A stretch of DNA of 64,000 nucleotides, taken from Zygnema cylindricum. Lineage: Eukaryota > Streptophyta > Zygnematophyceae > Zygnematales > Zygnemataceae. Position numbers and translations under genes: made by a program. The DNA is taken from positions 62,001 to 126,000 of the forward strand of contig JBBHKE010002887.1 in NCBI GenBank assembly GCA_037447655.1, in the 5' to 3' direction. The notes under the pieces were generated by a model. It saw only the letters and a program-made list of their open reading frames with translations, searched no databases and was not told where the DNA came from. Shown piece after piece: positions 40,973 to 54,093 of the stretch (its first letter is position 1; each line of letters begins with the position of its first letter).

Positions 40973-42561
40973 GAGAGAGATAGGGATATAGGAAGGGGAG
41001 CGGAGGAGGAGAATTGAAGTAAAGAGAGGGAGGAGGAGTAAAGGAAGGGGGATAATTGAAGTACGAGCAGGAGGAGGAAAAGAGAGAAATGAAGGAAAGA
41101 TGGAGAAAAGGAGAGGAGGTGGAGAGAGACAAGGAGGATGGATGGATTTGTGAAGGGTAAGTGAGGGAGAGGAGTGGAGAGATATTCTTTGTGGTCAAAA
41201 TTAGATTGTAAATTTGTGTGATTACATGATTGTGCGTATTACTTTTGTATATTAAATTTTAAAATAGAGTTTGTAAATATAAAGTATTACACATACGTTC
41301 CATATTGTGGGAAATTAGTGTGTTACTTTTTTCAGCTTATAGCTGTAGCTTTTTTTTTTTTTTTTCTTTTAATATAACTATATTTGTGTCCCTTTCTTTA
41401 CCGTGAGGGCAAGTATCATCATTGGTGATATAATTTTCATACAATACAATTAACCGAAAATGTATAAATTCACTTGAAACTTGAACAATGTCTATGACAG
41501 AGATCCCAACATTTGTGACATTTACAAAAAGTAAAACGCAACAATAATAAGAACTATATTTTTGATAATAAGACAATGAGTGTACTAAAGCTTTTGTGTT
41601 CTCTCTCAACAACGAAAACATAATTTGAAATCGTATGCATTCGATTTCAACTAACCTTAGTTAAAAATCTTTAACCTTAATTTGGGTTCAATTTTGAATG
41701 TTGCCACGATTTAGAGTTTGGATAAAGGTGTTATACAGTGTGGATGATTTCCACAAATAAAATGCAATGCTCAAATTTTCAAAGAACATGAAGAGCCCTT
41801 ATTAGGGGAAAAATCCATCGGAAAATATTTCAATGTGACAGGAGTTGTGGCACTAAAAGTTAAATTGTCCCTTCATACGTTTGCCGAAAGGTTAACATAA
41901 AGGACAGTTTGCAATATGTTTCCATGGAAGTTTCCCCTGAGTTCAGAACTTACTTCTGGCACTTTCAGTTTTCCAGTTTTGTTTTTGCCTTTTTTTCTTT
42001 TGCTTTTGTTCCAATATACTCCAATGGTAAACCGTCTTGTTTTCTTACTAGTGTCTTGCGTTTTGGCGGTTACCAAATACTTAATATTTTTTATTAATTA
42101 TTTGTATTACAGGTCTTAAACAAGACAGAAAAAGAGAGCATAGGATCCATTCAATAATACAGAGCAATTATTACCTTCCTCAACACTAAAATATTTTCCT
42201 GTCCATCGAGAAATTAGCATTCGAAAAACTCCAAACTTTATTTTTAATCCGATTATAATTCTCAGCTGAGGTAAATGGACAATAGTATTATTATAACGCT
42301 AATCGTTATTCGTCCTAAAAACAGCATCAAAAAGTGCGAATCCATTGGAGATCTTTAGGAATTGCCTCAACTTTGATATTGGTGTGGCCAACGAAAATTC
42401 AGGATAGAATGGAAATTGCCTTGTCAATCTTCAATATGCACGGACTGAACTACTTGCTCGACACGTGCTCTTCTCACATTTTCATGGCGAGGTGATGTAA
42501 CATGAAAGTCACAAAATTTGTCGACAATGAATCAACGATGTACAAATGTTGATCAGTACAG

Positions 42562-43091
42562 TACACTGCGAATCGCTATGAAATAATCAGTGTAAAGAAA
42601 CATTTAGTGTTATTAACTCTATTTTGGGTTCAAGGGCCTAACGCCATCAAAGATTAACGGTCATTTATACGCCTAACACTAATTTGGATACACATTCCCA
42701 TATTGTAGCCGCGACAAGTGTTAACATATTAGACGCTTGAACATGCGAGAACGGGTTCTCGCGATTTTCCCTCGTCTTTATGATTAGGAATGAAATCTGA
42801 GTGCGCTTTTTCGTGGCGACTCACTCAATTTCTAGTGCCGACGCCTTTGTCTCACACTTATTCTGTACGTCTGTACGAAATAATGAGTAGGCAGTTTTAG
42901 TACGGACTGACACATTTCGTACATTACACTATTTAAAAACAGTGAAAATTAGAGTAATTAATGCTAGTTAAACAGAACCGACGTTAATGTAAAAACAAAA
43001 GTTAGAGTTATTAATCCTATTTTAGGTTCAAGGGTCAAAATTTGGGGGCGCCAAATTAGCGTTATTAACGCTTATAGCGATTCACGGTGTA
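42562..43091. mobile_element. TIR element, ~530 bp, related to families A/B
   Basis: It starts TACACTGCGAATCGCTAT and ends ATAGCGATTCACGGTGTA. Inside are two copies of a TTAACTCTATTTTGGGTTCA-type motif (about 42612 and 43012). Its right end recurs at about 21060-21130. Non-coding. Confidence 0.65.
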
Positions 43092-43309
43092 CCTGTTGGG
43101 GCATTTATCGGATATGGTATGGTGGGCTAAGAATCAAAGCCTATTCCACTTGTATATCTTCATTCTTTGAAGGTATTTGACTATTTGCTTCCTTCATCGA
43201 TACATGTCATTACGTGGCACGGGTCTTTACATTTCACTATGGACATCAGCCAACTTCAATCCATGGCTGTTGGCTCGTCCCAGAAGCTTTTAGAAGTAAA
43301 AGCCATCAG

Positions 43310-43446
43310 ACAATTTACTTTTTCCATGTGACTCACTTCAAATCACAAGGTAACTTGCTTTTTCAATGTGGTAAGAGAATGGGATCGACAATTTACTTTT
43401 CCGATGTGACTCGTTTCAAATCACGAGTCAATTTACTTTTCCAATT
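43310..43446 (+). repeat. Direct ~60-bp duplication
   Basis: ACAATTTACTTTTTCCATGT with TGACTCACTTCAAATCACAA is followed about 80 bases later by ACAATTTACTTTTCCGATGT with TGACTCGTTTCAAATCACGA. No gene was found from 40973 to 44929. Confidence 0.75.
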
Positions 43447-43639
43447 CAAAAAAATAAATTGAGTACTTGAAACTTAGCGAACCTACTTTTTTTTTTAGCA
43501 TAGATCCGGCGGACTCGGATTTCAGATGTCCCTATGTGTAACAACAAAATTGTTACTTAAGGGTGTGACGATTGTATACGCTGACAATGCCCGTGAAGGC
43601 TGTCAACATCTACAATCTGTAATGACACGTTATTTTTTG

Positions 43640-44215
43640 TTACTTGTGGCGTCGCATGACTTTTTGTGACATTGTAGACGTACCGCCTTACGGCCTGTGC
43701 CGTTCCATTGTTGAAGAAGATGCGCTTTGCCTTGGCGACTCCTGTCCGCTCGATGTGAAATGGCATCGGAATCTTGAGACCCTTGGCGAAATAAAATCCG
43801 TACCAGGCGCAAACAGACAAAACCCAACAAATTGTGTACATGCCTCGCCATATCTGAACGCAAACGGGCAAAACATAGCGCATCATGCACTTTTCGTCAT
43901 TGCTTGGATTCGTTTGAAATTTTTGAAAAAAAATGACACGTGCAAATTTGCTTGTTTTGTTTGGCAAATTTACTTTTTTTAAAACACATCGCCCATGTGT
44001 TTTAAAGAAAAGTTTGAAGATGACGTTTTTTGGCGTGGCCATGGGTCGAAGAACACATGACGACAACATGTAGTACATTCTAAATTTGACGATGACGCAA
44101 ATTGTACTTCTACTTTTTTCGATTTTTTTGTACAGTTGAAACTTACGCGGTACAGCACTAAGTTTTACAGGGAAAACGTCAGAAAAAAACCCTAAAACCC
44201 TTACTTTGGCACATG
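43640..44215. mobile_element. Copy of element D with a changed hairpin
   Basis: It shares TTTTTGTGACATTGTAGACG, AAGTTTGAAGATGA and CATGGGTCGAAGAAC with 37396-38386. At the position of the palindrome it has AAAACACAT-CGCCC-ATGTGTTTT (43981-44003). The sequence differs from the other copy, but the two arms still match each other. The left boundary is uncertain; a long minus frame over it has no known domain. Confidence 0.65.
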
Positions 44216-44929
44216 GAGACGTACCCCTAGACAGGATGTTTTTCAGGCTCAGGGTTAGTATTGCGAGAAAACGGAAAAGAATCTCCGAAATTCCCATTTG
44301 TTTCGAAATTTTCAGAAATTGCAGAATCACAAAAACACCAAAATTGAAGTTGCTCGCTACTTCAAAAACGACTAAAAACCTTAATGTTCCCAACTGTGAC
44401 CAAAAAATGAGCAATATAGTCCCAAAAACAAATTCCCAAGAAGTCTACAAGACCCATTATAGCAAAAAGTTTAACTAAAAGCAAAGACTTTATTAGGGGC
44501 AAAATCTGACATACATTTCTCGACCGACGAAGTAACAAAACGGATCATTCCCTTTTTCCCTTTCTTTTTCCCCTTTTTTAATAGAACTTTTGCATCTAAC
44601 CTTTGCACTGACAAAATTTCCATCGCTTCAAATAGACTAACTCTAGCGTAAAGCTTTTTCTTCCTATGATAAAAAGTTACCAATCAAGCTAGTCTCCTTC
44701 TATTACCTTTTCCCTCTTATCCGAGAAAGAATGAGACAAAAAACCGATTTCTTCCCTTCCAATCTCTACTTTTCAGCCTCGACTTCCCTTGTACACATTA
44801 CTCCCGCCATTCCTTCAACTCCAATCAATTTTTCTTCCTCTCCCTCTCTCTCCCACAATCGAGAAAGCCATACGCCAATTGTCCCTCCTACACTCACAGC
44901 CGTATTCCTAACTGCCGCCCCCTCCATTC

Positions 44930-47900
44930 CTACTGTAATACCTTCCCTTCATCTTCCTCCTTTACCTCATGTGGTGGTGGACTTCCTGCCTCTCCCGCCA
45001 CTTGACCCTCCCCTTCTGCCGTCTTCTCTCCCTCTCCCTCTCCCTCCCCTCCACTCTCTTTTCCCCCTTGTGCTTTCGGCCCGTTCCCAAAATAGTTATT
45101 GCGCTGATCCACGCGGTAGGTCACAAGCTTCCTTGCGGCCGCCAGCTGGGGATCATCCTCTGTCACGCCTCGATTCTGCAGACACCCACCAATAGTATTT
45201 AGTGAAAGTGACCATATTGAGTGACCACAGTGACGGTTTAATTTAGGGTTTTCAAGTCAAGTCAAGTCAAGTCGACTTGAGTCGAATCAAGTCAAGCCAA
45301 GGCATGCCAAGTCAAGTCAAGTCAAGTCAAGCCAAGGCAAGCTAAGCCAAGCCAAGTCAAGGCAAGGCAAGGCACGGCACACCAAGTCAAGTCAAGTCAA
45401 GTCAAGTCAGTCAAGTCAACGCAAGTCAAGCGAAGCCAAGTCAAGCCAGGTCAAAAGGAAGTCAAGCCAAGCCAAGCCAAGTCAGGTTAAGTGAAACCGA
45501 ACCGAATTGAATCGAATCGAATGAAGTCAAGTGGAGTCGAAGACAGTCGAGTCACACCAAGCTAGGTCAAGTCAAGTGAAGTTAAAACAATTTGGGAGCC
45601 TAGTCAAGGGAATTCAAGTCAAGTTAGAAGACCTGTTGATGAATAAAAGAAAAAAAAAAGTCGCCTAAGAGGGGGTTCACACATTAGAGAAAGATTAGTT
45701 CAAGCGTGCAAACTTGCTAGAAGTGAAGTTCCTCTTATTATAGGAAGTTAAAAAGCCGGTACACTAACTTTCTGATTTGTGACAAAAATCAACCTCCTCA
45801 CCTCAAAGGCTCTGTTATGGGACATTACAATTTCGTCGCATTCTGGCGATCCAATCAAAACAGAGATCCTCTAAATACTCCAACTTTGGAACATGGCGAA
45901 GATTTCCAATCCATTCTGGCGTATCACATCCATATCATATCTCATATGGCCATTCATATTTCGCTAATCTTTGGGGGCGTGAACTGGATTACAACTTATC
46001 GCAATTTAGCGTTAAAGTTTTTTCGGCCATTAAACCGATATTTTCTCCGTGCGCACTCGTCAAATTTTTAATTGACAATTGCGAAGGGATGGTAAGATTT
46101 TTACCTTTCAATTGGCTGTACATTTCAATGCATATTTCACATTTCAAATCTAGACAAGATCAAAATTTTACCTCAAAAATCTCTCGCAAGATATGTAGTT
46201 TGGCTTTATATTATTATTACATTTTGGAAAAGTGTCAATCCAGAACTGTAATCGACTTGAGTTTTAAGGAGAAATATAACAAAAAAGAACAAAAAAACAA
46301 GTGGCTTCCTTCTGTCATCTTAATTAGTAGCAAGTGTGTGGCTTCTTGGACAGTTTCAAACACTGGACGAAGTCAAATGTCTTTTACACCTTGTATCGTT
46401 GTTTTAGCGTTTTTCTTCATTTTCGCCACTTAAATCAAATTTTCTCCTTACAAACGTGTCCGATTTTCGCTTGGAGACATCAACACAATTTCGCCATAAG
46501 TACCATAAGGAAAAAATCGTGTGCGATTTTTTTTTTCTTTTTTGTAATTGATGTACAGAATTTCAAAAATTATTTTGAGTTTCGCATTAATGCATCCACA
46601 CAATTTCTTCCAATAATTGGGGAATTGTGAATTCTCCGAATGAACTGTTCAGAAAAGAAATTCTGATAACCCACAATGGTTACACAGACTTTTCTGAATG
46701 TTGGAACTGTTCTAAAATATATATGTAAATGAGAATGATTTGCCTTTTCTGTTATGAGACACACGAGCAGTCTAAGGAAAACTAAAACGGGGTTTGTTAG
46801 GGTCTTTTAGTTACGTGACATACCAGCACACCGAATATCGCTATTTGAGTTAGTCAGTTATAGCTTTATTAAAATTAACTATATACTAAACTATGTTTTT
46901 CAATGTGGCTTATTTTGGGCCATTAACTTAAATAGTGCCATTTACACTAAATTATGGTTTCGGGTAGAAAAAACACCAAATCGTTTTAGAGTGATTAGCT
47001 CCAATAGCGATGGACAGTGTAGTCTTTTGAGGAAAACTGAAGTAGGGATTTCTAGGGTTTTCAAGTTATGGGCCATACCAGTAGTCCTCTTAGGAAAGCT
47101 AAAGTTGGAGCATAAGGAGGCCGTTGGTTCGGTTGTTTCATCATCATATCAAAAATTAGACGTGCCACAGAGTAGTCTCCTTTCTGCAAATCGACCACAA
47201 GAAACAGGGTTGAAAAAAAAATAAAAAAAAAAAAAACAAGGAACATCAAGACATTATCAGCTAGTGTACAGCAGAGATAGTCTAAATTTTAGTGTTGTGT
47301 ATCGGTAGCCATTTGCCGATAACCGATATGTACCTTTTTTTCACCTACCGATAACCGATATATTGACCCGGTATATCGGTAATGGAATTATCGCGATAAA
47401 AACCGATATATCGCGATAAATTACTGATAAATATCGAGGCCGATAATTATCAGCGATAATTGTACGGTTCAGACCGCACACTTGTACTGTTTTGTACAAA
47501 AGTTTGGAACGTATTGTCACACGGGCATGCCACATTACATAATGTATGAAATATAATACAATATAGTATAAAGTACTATGATATAGTATATTATATTTTT
47601 TACACTTATCGACGATAAAAAATGTTGGTTCCGGAGCAATATACCGGGACCCCTCACTGTTCAATAACCAATAACTATCGGTATCAGTTTTATCGTGATA
47701 AGTTTTGACCCGATACACCTCACTACTAAATCTCATGAAATTTCAAGAAAAACAACAAAACAACCAAAATCCGAAATTAGTCCAAAACCCTTCTTAACTG
47801 CACATCACAAAACTTAAAACCTCGACAACCCCAAAAAATATGCATTTGATAAAACCTCAGTTTTCCCAAACCTGTGAAATTTACTAAAAGACTGAACCCA

Positions 47901-50900
47901 TAAGCTTTATTTCCTCTGAAACGGTAGCATAGGGGTTGGAAACAACTTTTCAGGGTCTTTCTTATATACATCAAAAATATCCAAAAAAATAAGGTTAAAT
48001 ATCCTTACAAATTCTCGAGCTGCCAGTCCGAGCAGGTGGCCTCCATACTTCTGATTTAAGAAAAAACCTCTTTCACCGAACTCCATCTGAAAAGGTGGAG
48101 TTTAAACACCAAAAAATCCCAAAAATTGAAGGTAAGAAACAAGACCTAAATTGAAAAAAAAAAACAAAATAATCTGAGTTCCCCTCTTTGATATATGTAT
48201 CATCTGCCTCACAAGAAGGAAGGACACACCAGAGTATAGTAAGTCCTTTCGATTTCTTCTCCAGACTCTCGACTTTGAGGGAGAAAACAAACATGGAAAA
48301 AAAAACACTTAAAACTACTTCAGAGCTTAGTCTTAAACACTAACTTATCATGGCTACGGTAAAATCTCGGCATGTTGACCAACATTTGAACCTTTTTGGT
48401 ACAAATTGTACAAGAAGCCCAAGAAAGGTACACATTTTGTACCGTAAAGGTGCAAATCTCAGTCAAATCTCGAGATTTCACCAAAGTCCGGACAGGCTTA
48501 CGAGAACAGAAATTATTCGAGTAACTCAAACAACCATTTACTAAATATTTCTTAACGCTAACAGGGAATCACCGTGTCCTTAGGAAAATTAAATCTTGCA
48601 CACTGATGAAACAGAAACAATTACAGTAACTTTAAATGTACATACAAGCATATCTATGAGCATAAATGTTTTGGAAAACAGCAAACCAGAGGTTCGGAAA
48701 TTGAGATAAACATGAGCAGAAAGAGCTTAGGGCACAAAGGTTATATGGCATCATAAAGACAGGAAGGGAAAGAGAGGGAAGAGGAGGAAGGAGGAATTCT
48801 CACAAGAAGTCGCTTAGCCATAGCCATTCCTTCCGGCGAAAACTTAAGAATGGCTCCCTCTATGAGACTCTGCCAAAACACACTTATGATTCCCGCTCAG
48901 TTGGAGGAAAAAAAAAAAAAATCCCAAAACCGTTTCTCTTAAACCAGTTGAAATTTCGCTGTTATAATACTTTAAAACCATTTTTTAATATCAAACGAGT
49001 ACTTCCATTTCATCTATCCACAACACTGATCCCGCAAAGGGACAAAACACCCACGACACTAATCCCACAGAAGATAAAACATCCACAACATCAATACCCC
49101 AAAAGGACAAAACATCCACAACATTATTCCCACAAATGGACTAAAAATCCACAACACTCATCCCACAAAAGGACAAACCATCCACCAACTAAACTAATCC
49201 GGCAAAAGGACAAAACACCCACAAGACCAAACCCACAAAAGAACAAAATAAAGCGGACCACTTACAACATAAAGGTCCAAAGAAGGAACATTGGTCGCAC
49301 TAAGGTATTTGCTGAAAGCCTCCATAGCTCTTTCCAATTGACCAGCCATTAGGTGAGCCCTGCAAAAAAAATATTTACAGGAAAATCAATATTTCTTTCT
49401 CAGGTGTAAGAAAGAAAAGCGAAAATCGATGATATGAGGCAAAATCATACGAGAGAACTAAGACCTAAATAGCGAAGATGTAGTATTGCTAATCTCACAA
49501 CTGATTAACGTACAAATTCATTTATCCCACCAAAAAAGAAGATACGAGCCAAAATCCTACAAGAGAGATGAGAACTAAACAGCAAAGATAAAAATAAAGC
49601 TGAAAAAAGGTAAAGTTTATTAATTGAAACGTGCGTTGATTACCCTATAAGTTCATTTAGACCACCAAGAACTACCGTCGCAACACAATTTGTGAACTCA
49701 AAAAATAATTATTTCTTGAAAAGTACAATGTATATTTTCGAGAAAAAATCAGACCGTAAAAAAATCCAAAACAAGTGGTTCAAACGACCGAAAGATTCAA
49801 ATGTCAACCGTAATACAATACGGCTCAGAAAAAAAAAATGGTTACACTTCATTGTACATTTAAAGTACCATAAAGTACTGCATTACCAATGTACTTCACA
49901 CGTAATTTTGTCTTTGTTGTACATATTTTGCGTATATGCATCATTGGTTTAAGTGGTTATTAGCTTCCATTTTGCATATATTTTGTTTGTACTAAAATGT
50001 AACATGCGATTTATTAAACTTGAACTAGTACTAGAACTACATCGACATATATTCCCTGCTTACATTTGGCTTTGTTTGTTTCCGGGAAAAATAGCTGCCA
50101 CTTGGTTCAAATAACAAGGCAGAAAAAAATATTGCGGTTCAAATACTGTGTTGGTACGGGTATGACAAAAAAATAAAAAATCTCATTAAATGCATCTTGT
50201 AAAACAAGTTACAAGATGGTTTCCTCAGAGTATATATCTAGCTTATAGGTAATAAAATGAAAAAACCTAACTCATCAGGAATCGAAATGAACAAGAATGA
50301 CGCAAGCTTCTCATAAGTAACACCCTTTCTGTAATCATTCATTTTCCTGACGTCAAATATCTGTACATAACATCTAGACTCTTCTCAACTCCAAACAACC
50401 TGCTCGATTCCATTATACTGTTTTTTTTCTTTTTCCTTACACGATATAGACGCTGTACTATACTGATAAAACTATTCCCGAATAAGGCAAGGATATAAAA
50501 AAAACACTTCATTCTCGTCAAAGAATATAAAAGAGAAAAGAACGTACTTCACCAACTGGTAGTATGTGAATCCATCAGCCCTCTTATATTCCTTTTCGAT
50601 GACATCCACCAAGTTCAGAGCTCCCTGAAAACCTCTCCATCATATAATCTTGTTGTCTTTTAACATGTGGAGGTACAAGAAACACTAAGACAAACATATA
50701 CTACTGGGAGAAGGGGGAAAAATAGCACCAAGAAGCACAAAATATAAATATCATTACAACTTTTTGTTTCCAATGAAACCCTAGGAACTGAAGTAATGTT
50801 CATGATTTTCTAAAGATTTCGAAATGAAGAAAACTCAAAAGTAGAAGATTTCTTCCCTCTCAGCTTAAAGAATTATGTGTATATACATATACACACACAT

Positions 50901-51227
50901 ATACATGAACACATACACATACATAGACACATATATACATACTTATTTTTTTTAATTCCTAACACTGGATGTAAACTAGAATTAAACCCAGTTACCTAAA
51001 ATCCCCAAATTTTACTTCCGAAAATTACCAAATAATTACTCTTCAACATACATTCATCACAGTCCCAACTCCTTTGTAACTGATCAGAAATAGGTAACAG
51101 TGGTCAGGTTTGTTAGTTTTCCACACTTATTGATGTCGAGTCATGGAAACTATTGCTTGGAGGAAGGAGAGAGAGGAGAAAAGAGAAAGAGAGAAAGAGA
51201 GAGGGGAGAGGGAGAGAGGGGGAGAGA

Positions 51228-51260
<33 letters not shown>

Positions 51261-54062
51261 GGGAGAGGGAGAGAGAGAAACAAGAAGGGAGAAGATGGAA
51301 AATGCTGAGACTGTCAGGCAAAAAGATATTTCCCTACATCATCTACGCAATTTTGCATGGCCTTGTGACAGAAATTTTGTTTATTGTTTACTGTTGTTTT
51401 TGTTTGTTTCTTTAATCACAATACCTCATAGTTACGAAGATCCACCATCGCTCGAATCGCCGCATGATAGACAATAAGGTCCTTTGCAATCCCACCTCCC
51501 CTTCTTCCTTGAGCCCCAAATAAGCCCTCCTCCATTTCCAGGTCATCTTCTCCTCCTCCTCCTCCTGAGGGTTGATTTGAGGATAGATCATCATCATGTC
51601 CTTTGTTTTTTGATTGCTCCAGCAGTTCCATTATCTGCCATTCCATATGGACCCCAAAAACCCATTTTAGTAATTCACGTTTCCAGAGCTGCTTTCTACT
51701 TGTAATCATTCTTGAGTGAGCTGTAAGAAGCTTTGGGATACTATGGGTCTAAGTTTAGTTCAACATTGGACAAATAAGGAAAAAATAGGAACAAAAAAGG
51801 GACATCTTGGAGTAGGCTAACCAGCAAAAAAAATTCAGTCTATCATAAACTTTCACAAGTTTATTCCTCGAGATATTTTTCGCCTCAATCACACAAGGGG
51901 AGATATTCCCAGCAAAAGAACGTCCTCCATGTTCAAAACTCAGAAACTTAATTCAAAATGTTGATCGTTCCCCCATCTAGATACTAAACAATGCATCTTA
52001 ATTGCATCTCTTCTCATTGCTGAAATAATAAAAAAAATCAAGGAGCTTTATAAAGCAAAAATGTTATAAAGCAACTTCATAAAGCAACGTTATAAAGCAG
52101 CGTTGTAAAGCAGGCTTAATAAAGCAATGTTATAAAGAAACTATACAAAGCAACATGAAAAAATCAACTTTAAACATGATCTTTTTACGCCAAAAATGAG
52201 CAACCCACCTTGGTAAAAGTATCCGGCACAGTGGGTCTTCGATTCTTATAAGCGGTTATGAGGGCACTATAACAGTACTTGTTCATTGTTAACCCGTAGA
52301 CTGTCATCCTTTGAACCACTCCATGACTGCATCAAAAAGTGTTTCCCAGGGTTTTCTTTCGGTTTTTTCCCATTCCTTCATCAGGCAAAACAACATCCCA
52401 AAACGGAAACAAAACACATAATAACAACGGACACTTTTGTGGACGATTTTTTTTAAACCTAAGAACCTTCTTATGTTATGAGAATAGAAACAGAGTAAAT
52501 CTCTTTGTTCAAGGGTGAGAAAATTTTCATTACAACAAAACCCCCATTCCTTGGTCAGGAAACAGGAAACAGCAAAAAAATAACCCACAATTTTGTGTAA
52601 GATTTGAAGTGGAACCTTTTCATGTCATGAGAGTAGAAACAGAGTAAAACCTCTGAATTCAAGCATGAGGAAACATACACTTACATCATGTCGCAAAGAG
52701 AAAAATATAGGCAATAATGACCCACCGTTTTGTGCAGTTATGAGAATAGAAACAGAATAAAACCTCTGGGTTTAAGTGTGAGAAAACATACGCTTATATC
52801 ATGTCGCAAAAGAGAAAAATACAGGTAATAATAACCCACAGTTTTGTGAAGTTATGAGAATAGAAAAAGAATAAAAACTCTAGGTTTAAGTGTCAGGAAA
52901 CGTACGCTTCATTCACTCTCCCAGCTGTAGCACAAGCATTCAAAAGAGCTACAAATGTTCGAAGTTTTGGAGCAATTCCCATTGATTCCATCTCTTCTGC
53001 TACCTGCCGATATTTGAGAAACAATAGAAAAGGATTATGAAAACAATTAAGAGAATACTTAACAATTAAAAAACAAATCAACCTGTGACCTGTGTGAAAA
53101 CAAGTAATCTATGCCCCGTATGAAAACAGCTAAGAAAAAGTTCACACACCAGTCTTCTCTCGCAGAATCCAAGTTTAGGAAGACGAGGATGGGTCCAAAG
53201 CAAAATACGTACTTTATATACATTGGAAAGTACGAATTACAACTAAATACAATTGTAATAGATGTTGACACAAAAAAGATGAGCAAAAGGGCATAATGGA
53301 GGTCCTTACCTGAAATGCTCTGTCAACTTGAATGCAGCTCCCACAAGTTGCTATCATGCAGTTATAAAGAGTTACCTGCAGTACACCAATCCGAGCCTTT
53401 ATAAGATAAATGACAGATTCACAATACAAATAAACAGAATCAAAATCCCAGGAAACGCATTTATGCAAAATGACAAAGGCTCTAATTATCCGTTCGAACC
53501 TTCGTAAAAATTAGTGACAGCTTCACAGTACAAATGTGCGGAACCACAATCGCAAAAAACCCAATTATGCAAAATGACGAAGAAACGAAGAATCAATGCA
53601 AGCCTTTATAAGATTAGTAGCTTTATGCTGAATCACAATCCCAAAAAAAACAAATCATGCAAAACGACAGAGGAACTAAGGGGCAGACAGCAAGAAAACT
53701 ACCACCTCCGACTTCAGTAATCTTCCTGCTCAATACTGGATGCTGCAATGTATTTTCAGACAAAAAATCCGATAGGGGGCCAGCAATTTATTCCCTCAAC
53801 ATGAGAGGTGTTTTTTCCAACCGAGGTTTGGTGTAGTTCATCAAACATGTATACAACTTCATGGTCGTGATTTTGCTCAAAATTCAGCTTTTATCACGAG
53901 ACATTAACTTCAACAGTAACAAGACATAGGATATGCTATAACATGCTATGATTTCCCAATAAACCGCGGTATTTTGGCTCGTCAAAAATGGGGCCATATT
54001 GTCAAAATGCTGAACAGCAGAGTATACATGTACATATGCATACATATATTTATTATTATTAT

Positions 54063-54093
<31 letters not shown>

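Noticed and set aside
40464-41198. 244-codon minus-strand frame
   Set aside because: Ser/Pro/Leu-rich shadow opposite the purine-rich end of the TPR exon, which has the better coding signature.
43557-44414. 285-codon minus-strand frame
   Set aside because: It spans a copy of element D, whose other copies are not open in this frame; no recognised domain.
44731-45195. 154-codon plus-strand frame
   Set aside because: Antisense shadow of the last PPR exon; Pro/Ser/Leu-rich composition.
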